Source: an uncultured Gammaproteobacteria bacterium
GTDB taxonomy: Bacteria; Pseudomonadota; Gammaproteobacteria; HK1
Length of the DNA stretch: 64,000 nt
Direction of reading: 5' to 3'
Assembly: GCA_958295465.1 (NCBI GenBank)
Contig: OY282353.1
Coordinates: 992,001-1,056,000 of the forward strand
In this document: piece by piece, positions 1 through 9,397 of the stretch
How positions within the stretch are numbered: the first letter of the stretch is position 1
Layout: each line of letters begins with the position of its first letter
Position numbers and translations under genes: made by a program
Notes under the pieces: model-generated
What the model was told of the DNA's origin: nothing
Databases searched by the model: none
The model's input: only the letters and a program-made list of their open reading frames with translations

Positions 1-3000
1 CGGGGACGAGGAAGTCGCTTGCCGTGCGGACGGCGTTTTCGATGATGTTCTCGATGGGATTGGATTCGTCGCGGCGCCGTTCGCGGGACAATTCATGAGA
101 TACGTCGAGGTCCTCGATCGAGGCATATTGCGTCAGCACCCGTAGTGCCGCCGCGTAGGCGGCAAGCTGGTAGTCCGCGTCGGAGAAGTTCGGGTCCTCG
201 CGGTCGTCGAGTTCGAGCATGGATGCAAGCTGGCGTTCCACTTCGGCTTCCACTTCCGGGACCACTTCATCCAGAAACGCCATTTCCTCCACGGTCTGCT
301 TGCGCAGCACCATCAGCACGGTTCCCTGAACGTAGTTGCCTTCCTTGAGCGCGGATTCGGTTTCCGTCGAGATGGTCCACGCGGCGGTCACCCGCAGGCC
401 GGCGGCCCAGAGAATGAGGGCGAGATCGGCCCAGACCGATGCGTCCTGGTGGGTGAACATGACGACCTGGAGACCGTTGTCGGGCATGTGGCCCGCGAGA
501 TTCCTGTAGCAGTCCACCATGCTGCGCCGGAAGTCGGCATCCGCACCTCTGACAGCGAAGGCGCGCTTGCTGTCAGTGTGCCAATCCGGGAAAAGAACGT
601 GCATCGGCTTTTCATACCACGCCAAAAAGAACTCCGAAAGTTCATGATAATTTACCGCATCGGCATATGGTGGATCTGTCGTCCACAAGTCAGCTTCCCA
701 TAGATTCTCCCGAGCATCGCCAGGGCAAACGTAGGTCTTATCATGGACTGTTGACGATTTTGGGACATACTGGACAATAGTTCCCATACGAGGCCACGGA
801 CGAGTGATGTAAACCCAGAGAGTGTTCAGAGCTTGGTTGGCAAATGTATCCGCTCCCTTTTCATTTGCTGCATTATCAACCCATCGTGTGAGACGACTGT
901 TGAAATTCAGACATCGAGCGAGGACGAGCAATAGGGCTCGTTTCTGATTCTCGCTGAACATATGGCTTTCGTTCAGTGAATGCGTGAATGTCCCTGCAAG
1001 TAACAGTTGTCGAGCATTGAACAGATGATGCCAGTGCGTCCAGCCGCGCTCCCGCATAAGCCGCGTGGTCTCGTCTCCGGGCGTGATCATCCGGCTCGGG
1101 AGGTAGCCGAGCGCCTGCCATTTCGGGAAGCGCTCCCGAAGCAAGGCGAGTGCCCGCGCTTCCCGCTCCAGGTCGGTGTCATCGACGGATCGGTACAGCG
1201 CTCCCGGGAGCGATTTCGCAAGCGCCTCGACACGATCGTTTCTCTGATCTGCCGTCTCCCTCGATTTCCTGAGCCGTTGTGCCGCCGCCGTCAACTCACG
1301 CTTCGGGCAATCCGCGCTCTTTTTTGCCTCGAACTCGCGGTGCGCCTCTTCGACCGCGCGATCTTCGGCCAGCCAGTCGCGCCCACGCAGTGCCGCGACT
1401 TCGCGTTGCTCGTCGGCTTCGAGCCGTTCAACCAGAGCCGTGATCGCGCAGTCGAGGTCGACCCAGTCCGGCACGGGCGGCGGCGGGGCGCCTGGGAGTG
1501 CGAGCGTCCCTTCCGCATGAACGTCCCGCCGGGCAATCTCCGGTATCACAGACGTTCCGCCCACAAGAGCCTTCCGCCGCGGCCCTCCTGGAATCGCGGA
1601 CGTCCCGCCCGCATGGACGTCCCGCCGGGCAACTTCCGACATGGCGGACGCTCCATCCACCGGAGGCTTCCGCCGTAGCCCCTCTGGGAGCGGCGTGTCC
1701 TGATCGGACACGGGGGTCCCGCCCGCATCATCTTCAAGCCGGCAGGCCGCCCGCGACCGCTGCTCCATCCACAGCAGCGCGGCCAGGGACGGCAGGCGCC
1801 AGCGCACGCAGTACAGCCGTTCCTGGAACACGTCGTCCGGCCGGGGTACGAGGTCGTCGTTCTCCCATTGCCGCAGCCCGTGGCCCCGCCCGCCGTCCCC
1901 GCGCCGGTCGCCGCGGATGGCGGTCATCGGGGTGGAGGCGTTGCAATCGAGGTTGGGACATTCCAGCCGTGACTGCTTCACCGTACCGGCGTCGCGGGCG
2001 GCGACGAGCGCTCCTCGCCCGACGCCGGAACGGATGTCGATGGCGAAGCGCCTTTCCGCCGACTCAGGCGTCAGCCTCGCGACGGCTCGCGTCTTCTCGC
2101 CGATCACCCAGCTCGGCGCGAGCGGCACGCGCCAGCCGCATTCGGGGCAGGCCGTCTCCGTGCAGTAGAGGAAGGCGTCGGCCCGCCAACCGGCCTCGTT
2201 GTGCTCGATGCGCCATTCCGTGACCTGGCGGTCCACCGCTTCGAACACCTCGGTTTGCGCCGCTCGTATCCGTTCGGCGACCTCCTCGCCACCGCCGACG
2301 ATGTTCAGCGCGCCCCAGGTGAGCAGGGCGGCCACCGGATTCAGATCGGAGCCATAGGCTTCGCAGCCGAGCCGGGCCGCCTCGAAAGGCACACTGCCGC
2401 CCCCGCAAAACGCATCCCCCACGCGCGGCACGCGCCCGAAACGGCGTTCACCCAGCGCCCGCACCAGTTCGGACAGGCTGGCCGCCTCCGTGTCCAAGTG
2501 CCGGTTAATGGCTTTCCAGGCGTCCGGGGACGGTCCTTCCAGATGCTCCGGCCTGTCGCACCATCTGAGCTTTTCGTCATAGCCCATGCGCTCGAAGACG
2601 ATGCGTTGCAGCCGCGTTCGGTCCGCGGCCTTCGTGCCCTTCCGGAGCCGGGGCCGATCAAGCTCGGCGTCGGACGCAAACCACTCGGCCCGTTCCTCCG
2701 GCGACAGCCGCCCATACACTTCCTTGAGCGGGATGTTGCGGCTCTTGCGCCGCCACAGCCCTTCCTCGTCCATCGTGAGGAGCGCGAGGAACACCTCCCG
2801 GTCCTTGCGGGGATCGTTCGAGGCGGGCATCAGCAGCCCGAGGATGATCGCCCGCACCATCACGAGCGGCTTGCGGCCCCACCACTTGCCGAGGCCGGTC
2901 AGGGTCTGGCTGTAGTTCGCCTTGCGTTCCTTGTAACTCTCCTTCGACAACCGCGAGACGGGGAATTGTGTCTCGATAAAGGTCGGGGCATCCGCCAAGG

Positions 3001-3052
3001 CTGGGTCCGGCAAGCCTCCATTCAGCATGGCCGAATCGGCGTGAGTGGTCAT
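1..3052 (-). CDS. DUF1156-family adenine-specific DNA methylase (3' end beyond window)
   Basis: The reading frame is open from ATG at 3052 to the left edge (about 1017 codons; the C-terminus is missing). The N-terminus has FIETQFPVSRLSKESYKE and GLGKWWGRKPLVMVRA, typical of the DUF1156/COG1743 methylase family. GDAFCGGGSVPFEAARLG followed by YGSDLNP looks like the SAM-binding loop. Paired cysteines (TACPECGWRVP, then CPNLDCN) look like a zinc ribbon. TTDPPYADAVNYHELSEFF carries the DPPY catalytic motif. By family it should methylate adenine N6 in DNA. Its start overlaps the stop of the upstream gene as ATGA (3049-3052), so it is the last gene seen of a minus-strand operon. A 96-bp in-frame tandem repeat interrupts the region between the zinc ribbon and the DPPY domain. 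Family assignment is strong; the role in defence is inferred from neighbours. Confidence 0.88.
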   Translation of the reverse strand, partial: MTTHADSAMLNGGLPDPALADAPTFIETQFPVSRLSKESYKERKANYSQTLTGLGKWWGRKPLVMVRAIILGLLMPASNDPRKDREVFLALLTMDEEGLWRRKSRNIPLKEVYGRLSPEERAEWFASDAELDRPRLRKGTKAADRTRLQRIVFERMGYDEKLRWCDRPEHLEGPSPDAWKAINRHLDTEAASLSELVRALGERRFGRVPRVGDAFCGGGSVPFEAARLGCEAYGSDLNPVAALLTWGALNIVGGGEEVAERIRAAQTEVFEAVDRQVTEWRIEHNEAGWRADAFLYCTETACPECGWRVPLAPSWVIGEKTRAVARLTPESAERRFAIDIRSGVGRGALVAARDAGTVKQSRLECPNLDCNASTPMTAIRGDRRGDGGRGHGLRQWENDDLVPRPDDVFQERLYCVRWRLPSLAALLWMEQRSRAACRLEDDAGGTPVSDQDTPLPEGLRRKPPVDGASAMSEVARRDVHAGGTSAIPGGPRRKALVGGTSVIPEIARRDVHAEGTLALPGAPPPPVPDWVDLDCAITALVERLEADEQREVAALRGRDWLAEDRAVEEAHREFEAKKSADCPKRELTAAAQRLRKSRETADQRNDRVEALAKSLPGALYRSVDDTDLEREARALALLRERFPKWQALGYLPSRMITPGDETTRLMRERGWTHWHHLFNARQLLLAGTFTHSLNESHMFSENQKRALLLVLARCLNFNSRLTRWVDNAANEKGADTFANQALNTLWVYITRPWPRMGTIVQYVPKSSTVHDKTYVCPGDARENLWEADLWTTDPPYADAVNYHELSEFFLAWYEKPMHVLFPDWHTDSKRAFAVRGADADFRRSMVDCYRNLAGHMPDNGLQVVMFTHQDASVWADLALILWAAGLRVTAAWTISTETESALKEGNYVQGTVLMVLRKQTVEEMAFLDEVVPEVEAEVERQLASMLELDDREDPNFSDADYQLAAYAAALRVLTQYASIEDLDVSHELSRERRRDESNPIENIIENAVRTASDFLVP
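1515..1706. repeat. 96-bp in-frame tandem duplication inside the DUF1156 methylase
   Basis: Two diverged copies lie head to tail, the first starting at gcatgaacgtcccgccgggc (1515) and the second at gcatggacgtcccgccgggc (1611). The period is 96 bp (32 codons), so the methylase frame stays open. On the coding strand both encode an ARRDVHA-type peptide in a Gly/Arg/Pro-rich stretch unlike the flanking enzyme. A 17-bp inverted-repeat core (1596-1612) of the family seen elsewhere in the window lies across the copy boundary. Confidence 0.7.
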
Positions 3053-4749
3053 CTGACTTGCCGTGCGCCTTGCTTGAGTACGTTGTTCGCTATATGGGCG
3101 CCAGTCTTGTTGGGTCCGGCGAAGATCAAGTAATAGAGAGGACGACCAGTTTGGCTCTGAATCTCCCGAGCAGAACTGACGTAGCCAAACGCCTCTTTCA
3201 GTCGCTTGCGGTACCACCTTGCCAACGTGTCGCCGGCATTGGTGTCCTTGACGACATGCTCACCAAGCAGATCTTCGTGTTTTTGGTAGAGCAAGTCGAA
3301 CCACTCGCCGGTTCCGAAATACCGGTCGAGTTTGTTCCGTTCCTTGACGGTGAAGTCTCCGCGTCGTTTGAGCAGTCGTTGAATGGCCATCCCGACGGGG
3401 AAGTTGATGAATACTTCTATGGCCTGGGTTTCTCCAAGGGCCGCGATGGTATTCCAAGGGACTTGCATGCCGAATGGGTCCAGGAATACGACGCCTCGCC
3501 AATGTTTCCACTGGCCATGATTACGTCGAAGCAATCCACGCAGGTAGTCGTTGCAATCTCCAGTTCGGATGTAGATGCGTTTGCTCGGAGACTCGTGCTC
3601 ACGTTTGAGCGTGCACAACTCTCCTATGCGAACATCATCCTTTTCGATAAAGATGTAGTCGGTGAATGGATGTTCTATCTCCAACGCGATTCGCGGCGAA
3701 CCGGCAATGTACTGTTCCTCATCCGTGTCATCCGCTGCGTATGCGGCCATTTCCAACAACGACTGCTGCGCCGGGTCGCTTTCCTGCTTGCGAACCTTGA
3801 GCGATCCTGGTCCCGCGAACGCATCGACGTAGAAATAACCCTTGAATTTCTGCTTCCGCAGGATGGTCGTATACGCTTGGAGGTACTTCCCGAGACATGC
3901 CAGCTTCTCTCTGGCCCAGGGTCCAACGTCCATCGTTTCCCCGTCGTCTTCGGGTGGGGCGCCTACCGCTCGAAGTCGGCCTTCCGTCCACGAAGGTTCC
4001 TTGCGTCCCCCGTCCCCGCTTTCTCGGGGATGACCCGGATACTCCAGCCACTGCCGGCCATCGATCTCGTTCCCACCGGACTTCGGCGACCTTCCGCCCC
4101 ATTGCTTGAAGAAGAAGGCCACGCGCCGGGCTTGGCAGCGGTCGCGAATTTCCCGTAGCCACTCCACATCCACCGTCCGGGCGCCCGGGCCGCTCTCGCC
4201 ACCGGCGATCACCCAATGGATGCCGGCCAGATCGACCGCGCCGACGGGGCCGAGCAACGGCTCGAAGGACACGAAGCGAATTGCTGCGTTGGTCAGCTTG
4301 AGGTGGCGGAGACGGCTCAGGGTGGAAGCGTTCTCAATGGAGACGCCGAGCCAGATGTGAGCCGGCGGGGGCCTGTCGGCGTAGCGCCGGTTCACGAAGT
4401 TCCGCATCAGCGAGCTGCGCTTGGTGAGCACTTGGTAGACGTGTCGGTCCACCTTCTCCATGACGTCGAACACGTGACCGAGGAATTCGGCGGGGATGTT
4501 CTTGTGGAACAGGTCGCTCATGGAGTTCACGAAGATGAACCGGGGCCGCCGCCACCGTTCCGGTTGCCCGAGGCGTTCCGGGCGTAGCGTGAGGTCGAAG
4601 CCCGGCTCGAAGGGGTGGCCCGGAACGCCCCTGAAGCGTTCCGAAAAGCGCTCCGCGTAGCAGTGGTCGCAGCCGGCGCTCAGCTTGGTGCATCCGGTGA
4701 CCGGGTTCCAGGAAGCATTGGTCCACTCGATGGCGCTGTTGTCGGACAT
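3049..4749 (-). CDS. Fusion of phage Gp37/Gp68 (DUF5131) and three-Cys-motif partner TcmP
   Basis: Of the 566 residues, about 1-255 match the Gp37/Gp68 (DUF5131) family: start MSDNSAIEWTNASWNPVTGC, a cysteine cluster CTKLSAGCDHCYAERF, and later FVNSMSDLFH, WLGVSIEN and WVIAGGESGPGAR. Residues from about 285 to the end match the TcmP type: GYFYVDAFAGPGS, a SAM-loop-like motif, then YIFIEKD and VVFLDPFGMQVPW. These families are known as neighbours; here they are one polypeptide. The linker (HPRESGDGGRKEPSW) is encoded by a REP-like palindrome at 4014-4029. The gene starts 14 bp after the PD-(D/E)XK-like gene and its stop overlaps the DUF1156 start. Function is unproven; a modification or defence accessory is likely from context. 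Confidence 0.85.
   Translation of the reverse strand: MSDNSAIEWTNASWNPVTGCTKLSAGCDHCYAERFSERFRGVPGHPFEPGFDLTLRPERLGQPERWRRPRFIFVNSMSDLFHKNIPAEFLGHVFDVMEKVDRHVYQVLTKRSSLMRNFVNRRYADRPPPAHIWLGVSIENASTLSRLRHLKLTNAAIRFVSFEPLLGPVGAVDLAGIHWVIAGGESGPGARTVDVEWLREIRDRCQARRVAFFFKQWGGRSPKSGGNEIDGRQWLEYPGHPRESGDGGRKEPSWTEGRLRAVGAPPEDDGETMDVGPWAREKLACLGKYLQAYTTILRKQKFKGYFYVDAFAGPGSLKVRKQESDPAQQSLLEMAAYAADDTDEEQYIAGSPRIALEIEHPFTDYIFIEKDDVRIGELCTLKREHESPSKRIYIRTGDCNDYLRGLLRRNHGQWKHWRGVVFLDPFGMQVPWNTIAALGETQAIEVFINFPVGMAIQRLLKRRGDFTVKERNKLDRYFGTGEWFDLLYQKHEDLLGEHVVKDTNAGDTLARWYRKRLKEAFGYVSSAREIQSQTGRPLYYLIFAGPNKTGAHIANNVLKQGARQVR
4014..4029. repeat. REP-like palindrome encoding the Gp37-TcmP linker
   Basis: ccccgctttctcgggg is a perfect 5-bp-arm hairpin with a 6-base loop, followed by atgacccggat. 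It resembles the widespread intergenic REP-type palindromes of proteobacteria, but here it sits in frame inside a coding sequence, at the boundary between two protein domains. Confidence 0.65.
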
Positions 4750-4763
4750 GTCGGATCCGTCAG

Positions 4764-5471
4764 CTACCGGTGCATGAATGCAGTCTGTGGCGGGTCGGCG
4801 GGAGCGGTGGGGCCGTCCACGAACGGCAACAACGCATGAAGGATCTCGATCGACCTGCCTCCCGACACGTGCTCCGTGGCGAAGCGCTGGAACTGGCCGA
4901 TGGGATCCTGGGCGCGGAGGTCTCCTTGCAGCCCCAATACCGCCCTGCTCTCCGTCATCGCCGCGCGAATACGCACACGGGCGAAGTCCAAGTCTCCATC
5001 CATGACGTAGCCGAACATGCAGCCCGTGGGAAGGTTCTCCGCATACTGTTCCGTGATGTACCGCATCACGCCTTTATCGACGTACTCTCGTGCAAGCGCT
5101 CGGCGCGTACCATCTCGCCGTGTCACGTTGAGACGCTTGCACTCGTAGGCCAAGTAATACTCCCTGTCGTGATCCACGATCATCGCCATGTCTATTCGGC
5201 CCTTTTCAACCACCCGCCCATCGTCAGTGTATGCAAATGGCACGAATTGGTACTCGCACCAGAACAGACCGCGAGCTGTAGCATCGCGGGTCAGACCGTC
5301 CACAAGCGCCGCGGCAATGGCGTCTTCGTGCGAGCCACTTGGCAAACGGGCGACACAGCTCCACCAGACCCGCAGCACGCAGCCCAGGAACAATTCATCC
5401 CAGGCACGAAACCGCGCTGCCCAATGGCCCCTGTCGCCCAATACCACAGTCAACTTCCTTGTCGTCATCAA
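4764..5471 (-). CDS. Putative PD-(D/E)XK-fold protein of the modification cassette
   Basis: A 235-residue protein with no name I can give. Residues around 90-115 read KGRIDMAMIVDHDREYYLAY followed directly by ECKRLN. The spacing D...(about 14)...E-x-K is the classic PD-(D/E)XK nuclease pattern, so a restriction-type nuclease or DNA-binding relic is plausible. No signal peptide or membrane segment is seen. Its start overlaps the stop of the upstream N6-methylase by 4 bp, and it is followed after 14 bp by the Gp37-TcmP gene, so it is translated as part of that operon. The nuclease assignment rests on the motif alone. Confidence 0.6.
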   Translation of the reverse strand: MMTTRKLTVVLGDRGHWAARFRAWDELFLGCVLRVWWSCVARLPSGSHEDAIAAALVDGLTRDATARGLFWCEYQFVPFAYTDDGRVVEKGRIDMAMIVDHDREYYLAYECKRLNVTRRDGTRRALAREYVDKGVMRYITEQYAENLPTGCMFGYVMDGDLDFARVRIRAAMTESRAVLGLQGDLRAQDPIGQFQRFATEHVSGGRSIEILHALLPFVDGPTAPADPPQTAFMHR

Positions 5472-8400
5472 TGCCGCAGATCGATCGCAATCCGCTCTGC
5501 ATCCGCCAGAGCGCAGGATCGCATCCAGAACCGCTTCCTGTTCGGCTTGACCAAGTACATGTCGTCGTCCGCGTAGACCCGCAGGTCCGGCATCTGCTGG
5601 AGGTTGCCGGGAAGCTCGCCGCCGATCGCACTGGATATCTCTGCCAATACATCACCGACCTGATTGTCCGTTTCCTCGACGTAACCCGCCTCCCTGCCTG
5701 GCGAGATCTGCCTGAGTCGAAGAATGGCCAAGTCGTCGTTGCGGGCCACGAGCGCGGCACTGGCACGTTTGTCCGGGTTCATCCAGCCGGAAACGGCGGG
5801 AACCAACACCCGAGCGTACTCACGGCGATCATCTTCGCCGGTTGGTTGCCATATTGCTGGAAAGGTGGAGCGCCGTGGCTGGATCGCGGGAACGATATAC
5901 TTGATGGTGTCCTCCACCAGCATGACCTCCTGTTCCGACAGGCAGAAGAATTCGAACACCAATCGATCGATCTCACTTAGAAGGTGAGGCAAAACGTTCG
6001 GCGCCAGAATCGGGTTGCTCAGCTTCTCCGCCGCCACGTCGACCAGGGCTGTCAGATCCTTCGATGCCGCAAACGCCCGCTCCCTGTCGGGGAGATCTTC
6101 GGGTGAAGGGAATGGAAGGTCGAGTAGCTGCTCCTGATGTACCTTGGGCCTCTCGACGCCAATCGAGGACGTGCCATGGAAGGCGAACCAGAACGTCAGG
6201 GTGCTGTTCAGAACAGCCGTCAGAAGTTTCGCCTCCGCCTGCTCCTGTTCTCCGACAACGATTGCCTGAATCGCGTCCTGAAAGCAGAACGATTCCTCGG
6301 TATAGCTCGCTCGCAGCCGACTCGGTGCCGTACCTTGTGTAATCAGAACGCGAGGGCCGCAAAATCCTTTTTTGAAACCACCACGATAAACAGTGCCGTC
6401 TCTTGGCGACTGTAACGCTGTCACATCAGGGGAAATGACGCGGAAGTTATCGGCGTTCAAGAACGGAAGGCTTCCAACCACCTGACTCGTCCTCGTCTGG
6501 TACTTCGGATCTCCCGAACGTTTTTCGGCAACGGGTATGAACCCTTGTCCGATGATCCACTGGTTGCTTGGACGCTTGCTCCGACAGTGCTTGAACTCAA
6601 TCACCCGACTGCGCAAGGCGGGGAGGTTCGTGAGATAACGAAAGAGTTTGTTTTCCGGGCTGGTCATCCATAGCCGTTTCTTGAATATATGGGGATCCTG
6701 GACAGCCATAGCCGTGTCGAGCCGCATTTTCTCGTCAGCGCTGATGCCGATTACGCGGCGGGTCCGCAGATTCGGATCCGCCTTCGGCGTCCAGTAGTCG
6801 AAAACGTACCGCGCAGCGCCGTCACCACGGCCGAAAATGAAGAGAGAGGCGGGCTGGATCGCGTTGTCAAACAATTGATAGCGCAGGTCTGCGTAGTTGA
6901 CGATCCGGCCGATCCTGGCGCTTGTCAGAAGATTCTCTCTTGCTTCAATCGAAGTCTTCGAATGATTGTGCAGGAAGCCCTTCGCAGGAAGCAGAAATGC
7001 GACCTTGCCGTCTTTTTTCAGGTGTTCGAGAGATTTCCATACGAAACCCCATGCCGCCTGCTTGTCGGGAGCGGGCCTGCCGTTTTGCCTGCACCAATCC
7101 GCCGCGCTGTCATCGCCGCTCCGCCACGGTGGGTTCCCCATGATGACGTCGTATCGGTAACTGCTGTTTACGCGGAAGAAATCCGTACTATGCAGCTTGT
7201 CGCCCCAAAGGCCGGGCAGCAGTCTGCCGCGATTCATCAGCTTGCGTATGTCCGGTGGATCCACTTCCTCCAACAGCGCCACATAGAGAGAGAACACGGC
7301 AACGCGAACCGCGCTGGCGTCCACGTCCCAACCATGCAACCGATCGAGTAGCCGGCGAAGGCGTCTCCAGGGGATTTCCTCCGATCCCTCGCTCTGCCGC
7401 CACCACTCGCAGAGGCGCTTGAACATGCACACCAGGAAAATGCCGGATCCGCACGCAGGATCGAGAATCCGGCCGTGGTCCTTGGTCTTCCGGGTGAGAA
7501 ACGCCGGATCGTCCCATAGCTGCGAGACGACGCTGGTCGCGACGTACATCGGGGTATGGAATTGGCCCCAGGAAGCTTGCTTCCGTACGTTCAGGAACCG
7601 ATCGTAGACGGCGCTGATCAACTCGACGGGGATGTACTCGAAGTCGTAGCCCCAGAGACGAAGCTGGCCGCCGGCGCCGTGCATCTCCTCCTTGCCGGAG
7701 TGGAATGGGGCCAAGACCTCCAGATGGCTACGTTGGAGCCTCGGACCGGACTCGCCGAAGGAGCACGGCTTGACGAACAGGTCACCATTGAAGTCCCGGT
7801 TGAGGGCGCGGAACAGATCGTTGAACGCGGTAACTTTTTTCGACGCCAGGATTTCCGAAAACGTGGGGAACGCCCCCTTCGTGGCTTCTTCAATGTAGCC
7901 ATCCGTGATGATGCCGCGGTCTTCCAGGTACGCGATGAACATCGTCTGCATCAGCAGGGCTTGTGACTCTTCTTGCTTCAGATCGGTCTTCCGAAGCCGG
8001 TTGTCCGCCTCTTTGAGATTTTTGAGCAATACGCTGTCAACGCGCTTCTCGAAGTTGAACTTGCCTTCATTCTCCCTCCAATACCTGCCCGATTCGATAC
8101 CGCGGATCAGGTTGCGGACTTCAAGCGCATCCCGGACTCGATCAAGGGTCTGGACGAGGCATTGTTCATCGAACGCCCTGCTGTCCTGGTTGGCGGGGAA
8201 GCCGGCCAGCGAGTAGATCCGGATCGCATGGCCGCAAACGACGACGAGGACGCTGGCCAGACCCTGGTTCCAAAGGTCGGAGTGGAGGCGGGCGATCCGT
8301 TCGGCGTCCTCGTCTTCGACCGCGAAGAAAACGGCGGTCGGCACGCCCTGGACGCAGAACACGGCCGATGCGCCGAGGTCGCGCAACGTGGTTCGCAGGG

Positions 8401-8599
8401 GACCGGCGTAGCAGGTGTCGCCGACTTCGCTCGCGTCCTCGTAGAGCTCCCTCCATCCAGGCGGTCTTACGCTCAATCCAGCGTGCGTGTCGCCAATATC
8501 GCCCGCGGCCTCCCCGTAGAGTTCCGGGGCGCGGCGTGCGGACAGGTCGAGACTCTCCTTCCAGTCCTGCCAGTTCTGCGCAAGCGATTGTGCGGGCAT
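5468..8599 (-). CDS. Eco57I-like N6-adenine DNA methyltransferase
   Basis: A 1043-residue protein. Motif I is GRILDPACGSGIFLVCMFKR and motif IV is YDVIMGNPPWRSGD, the NPPW/NPPY signature of N6-adenine methylases. The N-terminal third contains LYGEAAGDIG, AVFFAVEDEDAERIARLH and the helical MQTMFIAYLEDRGII stretch often seen in large type IIG/BREX-like methylases. The C-terminal part (NADNFRV, LNSTLTFWFAFHG) looks like a target-recognition region. It lies 54 bp downstream of the DUF3780 gene and overlaps the next gene by ATGA. It probably modifies host DNA for the cassette; whether it also cuts is not visible. Confidence 0.88.
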   Translation of the reverse strand: MPAQSLAQNWQDWKESLDLSARRAPELYGEAAGDIGDTHAGLSVRPPGWRELYEDASEVGDTCYAGPLRTTLRDLGASAVFCVQGVPTAVFFAVEDEDAERIARLHSDLWNQGLASVLVVVCGHAIRIYSLAGFPANQDSRAFDEQCLVQTLDRVRDALEVRNLIRGIESGRYWRENEGKFNFEKRVDSVLLKNLKEADNRLRKTDLKQEESQALLMQTMFIAYLEDRGIITDGYIEEATKGAFPTFSEILASKKVTAFNDLFRALNRDFNGDLFVKPCSFGESGPRLQRSHLEVLAPFHSGKEEMHGAGGQLRLWGYDFEYIPVELISAVYDRFLNVRKQASWGQFHTPMYVATSVVSQLWDDPAFLTRKTKDHGRILDPACGSGIFLVCMFKRLCEWWRQSEGSEEIPWRRLRRLLDRLHGWDVDASAVRVAVFSLYVALLEEVDPPDIRKLMNRGRLLPGLWGDKLHSTDFFRVNSSYRYDVIMGNPPWRSGDDSAADWCRQNGRPAPDKQAAWGFVWKSLEHLKKDGKVAFLLPAKGFLHNHSKTSIEARENLLTSARIGRIVNYADLRYQLFDNAIQPASLFIFGRGDGAARYVFDYWTPKADPNLRTRRVIGISADEKMRLDTAMAVQDPHIFKKRLWMTSPENKLFRYLTNLPALRSRVIEFKHCRSKRPSNQWIIGQGFIPVAEKRSGDPKYQTRTSQVVGSLPFLNADNFRVISPDVTALQSPRDGTVYRGGFKKGFCGPRVLITQGTAPSRLRASYTEESFCFQDAIQAIVVGEQEQAEAKLLTAVLNSTLTFWFAFHGTSSIGVERPKVHQEQLLDLPFPSPEDLPDRERAFAASKDLTALVDVAAEKLSNPILAPNVLPHLLSEIDRLVFEFFCLSEQEVMLVEDTIKYIVPAIQPRRSTFPAIWQPTGEDDRREYARVLVPAVSGWMNPDKRASAALVARNDDLAILRLRQISPGREAGYVEETDNQVGDVLAEISSAIGGELPGNLQQMPDLRVYADDDMYLVKPNRKRFWMRSCALADAERIAIDLRH

Positions 8600-8653
8600 G
8601 GCTACCGTCTCAATCCGTCGCGGGTCGGCGGGTATGGTGTCCGACCGGATCCC

Positions 8654-9397
8654 TCAAGCTCTGCTACGGCCCGCCGCAACCACCCTGCTCGGCGTAGCGT
8701 CTTCCTGGCTCCGGCTTCGGTCCCGACGCGGCGGACGGCCGCCCGTGGCCGCTCTCGAAGAGAGCGCGGCAGCATCCTCCTCCCGGTTCCGACTCCGGCC
8801 CCGGCGCGGAGGCTCCGAACGCTCCTCCCCCGCCACCAGCCGGAAGATCTCGCTCTGCCGCTCATGGCGGTCGCCGGTCACCGGGTTCTCGGTCAGTGCG
8901 AAGCGCACCGCCTTGCGCCAGCCCTTGTTCCTGCCGTGCAGGGCGTGGCCGGTGGCGGCGTTGGTCATGGTGAACAGCCACCACCGCTCCTCCGGGGCGA
9001 GCCCCAGCCAGTTCCTGACCGCGGCCGGGACGAGCGCCGGATCGGCGTCTTCCACCGCCCAGGCGAGGAGGGTCACTTCCTTGCCCAGCAGGCGGGTGAC
9101 GGGGGTGTCGCCCCGCTTCCAGCGCCCCGGCGGCAGGCCCTGCTTCCTGAGCCGGCGGTTGAATTCGACGCGCACCTCGTCGGCGACCGCCGTCCACTTG
9201 GCGCGCGGCAGGGCCACGCGAAGCCTGACGTCCTGCGCGCCTACTCCGAGGGAAGGCGCCGCATGGCCCGTCTTCGGGTCGAAGCTCAGGTGCTCTGCGA
9301 TGAGCACGTCCCCGCGGCTGCCTCCGGGAACGGTGACCACGAAGTGGTGCTCCGACTCCTCGGGCCGGAAACCGAACCCCTGCGGCTTGGCCCCCAT
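8654..9397 (-). CDS. DUF3780-domain protein with Arg-rich tail
   Basis: A 247-residue protein. GFGFRPEESEHHFVVTVPGG at the start, then LPRAKWTAVADEVRVEFNRR and WLGLAPEERWWLFTMTNAAT, match the DUF3780 family, known as a companion of DUF499 and DUF1156 genes. The last ~60 residues (RRGRSRNREED, RPPRRDRSRSQED) are a low-complexity Arg/Ser-rich tail made of two similar copies, probably repeat-derived. The biochemical role of the family is unknown. It lies between the DUF499 ATPase and the N6-methylase on the same strand. Confidence 0.8.
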   Translation of the reverse strand: MGAKPQGFGFRPEESEHHFVVTVPGGSRGDVLIAEHLSFDPKTGHAAPSLGVGAQDVRLRVALPRAKWTAVADEVRVEFNRRLRKQGLPPGRWKRGDTPVTRLLGKEVTLLAWAVEDADPALVPAAVRNWLGLAPEERWWLFTMTNAATGHALHGRNKGWRKAVRFALTENPVTGDRHERQSEIFRLVAGEERSEPPRRGRSRNREEDAAALSSRAATGGRPPRRDRSRSQEDATPSRVVAAGRSRA

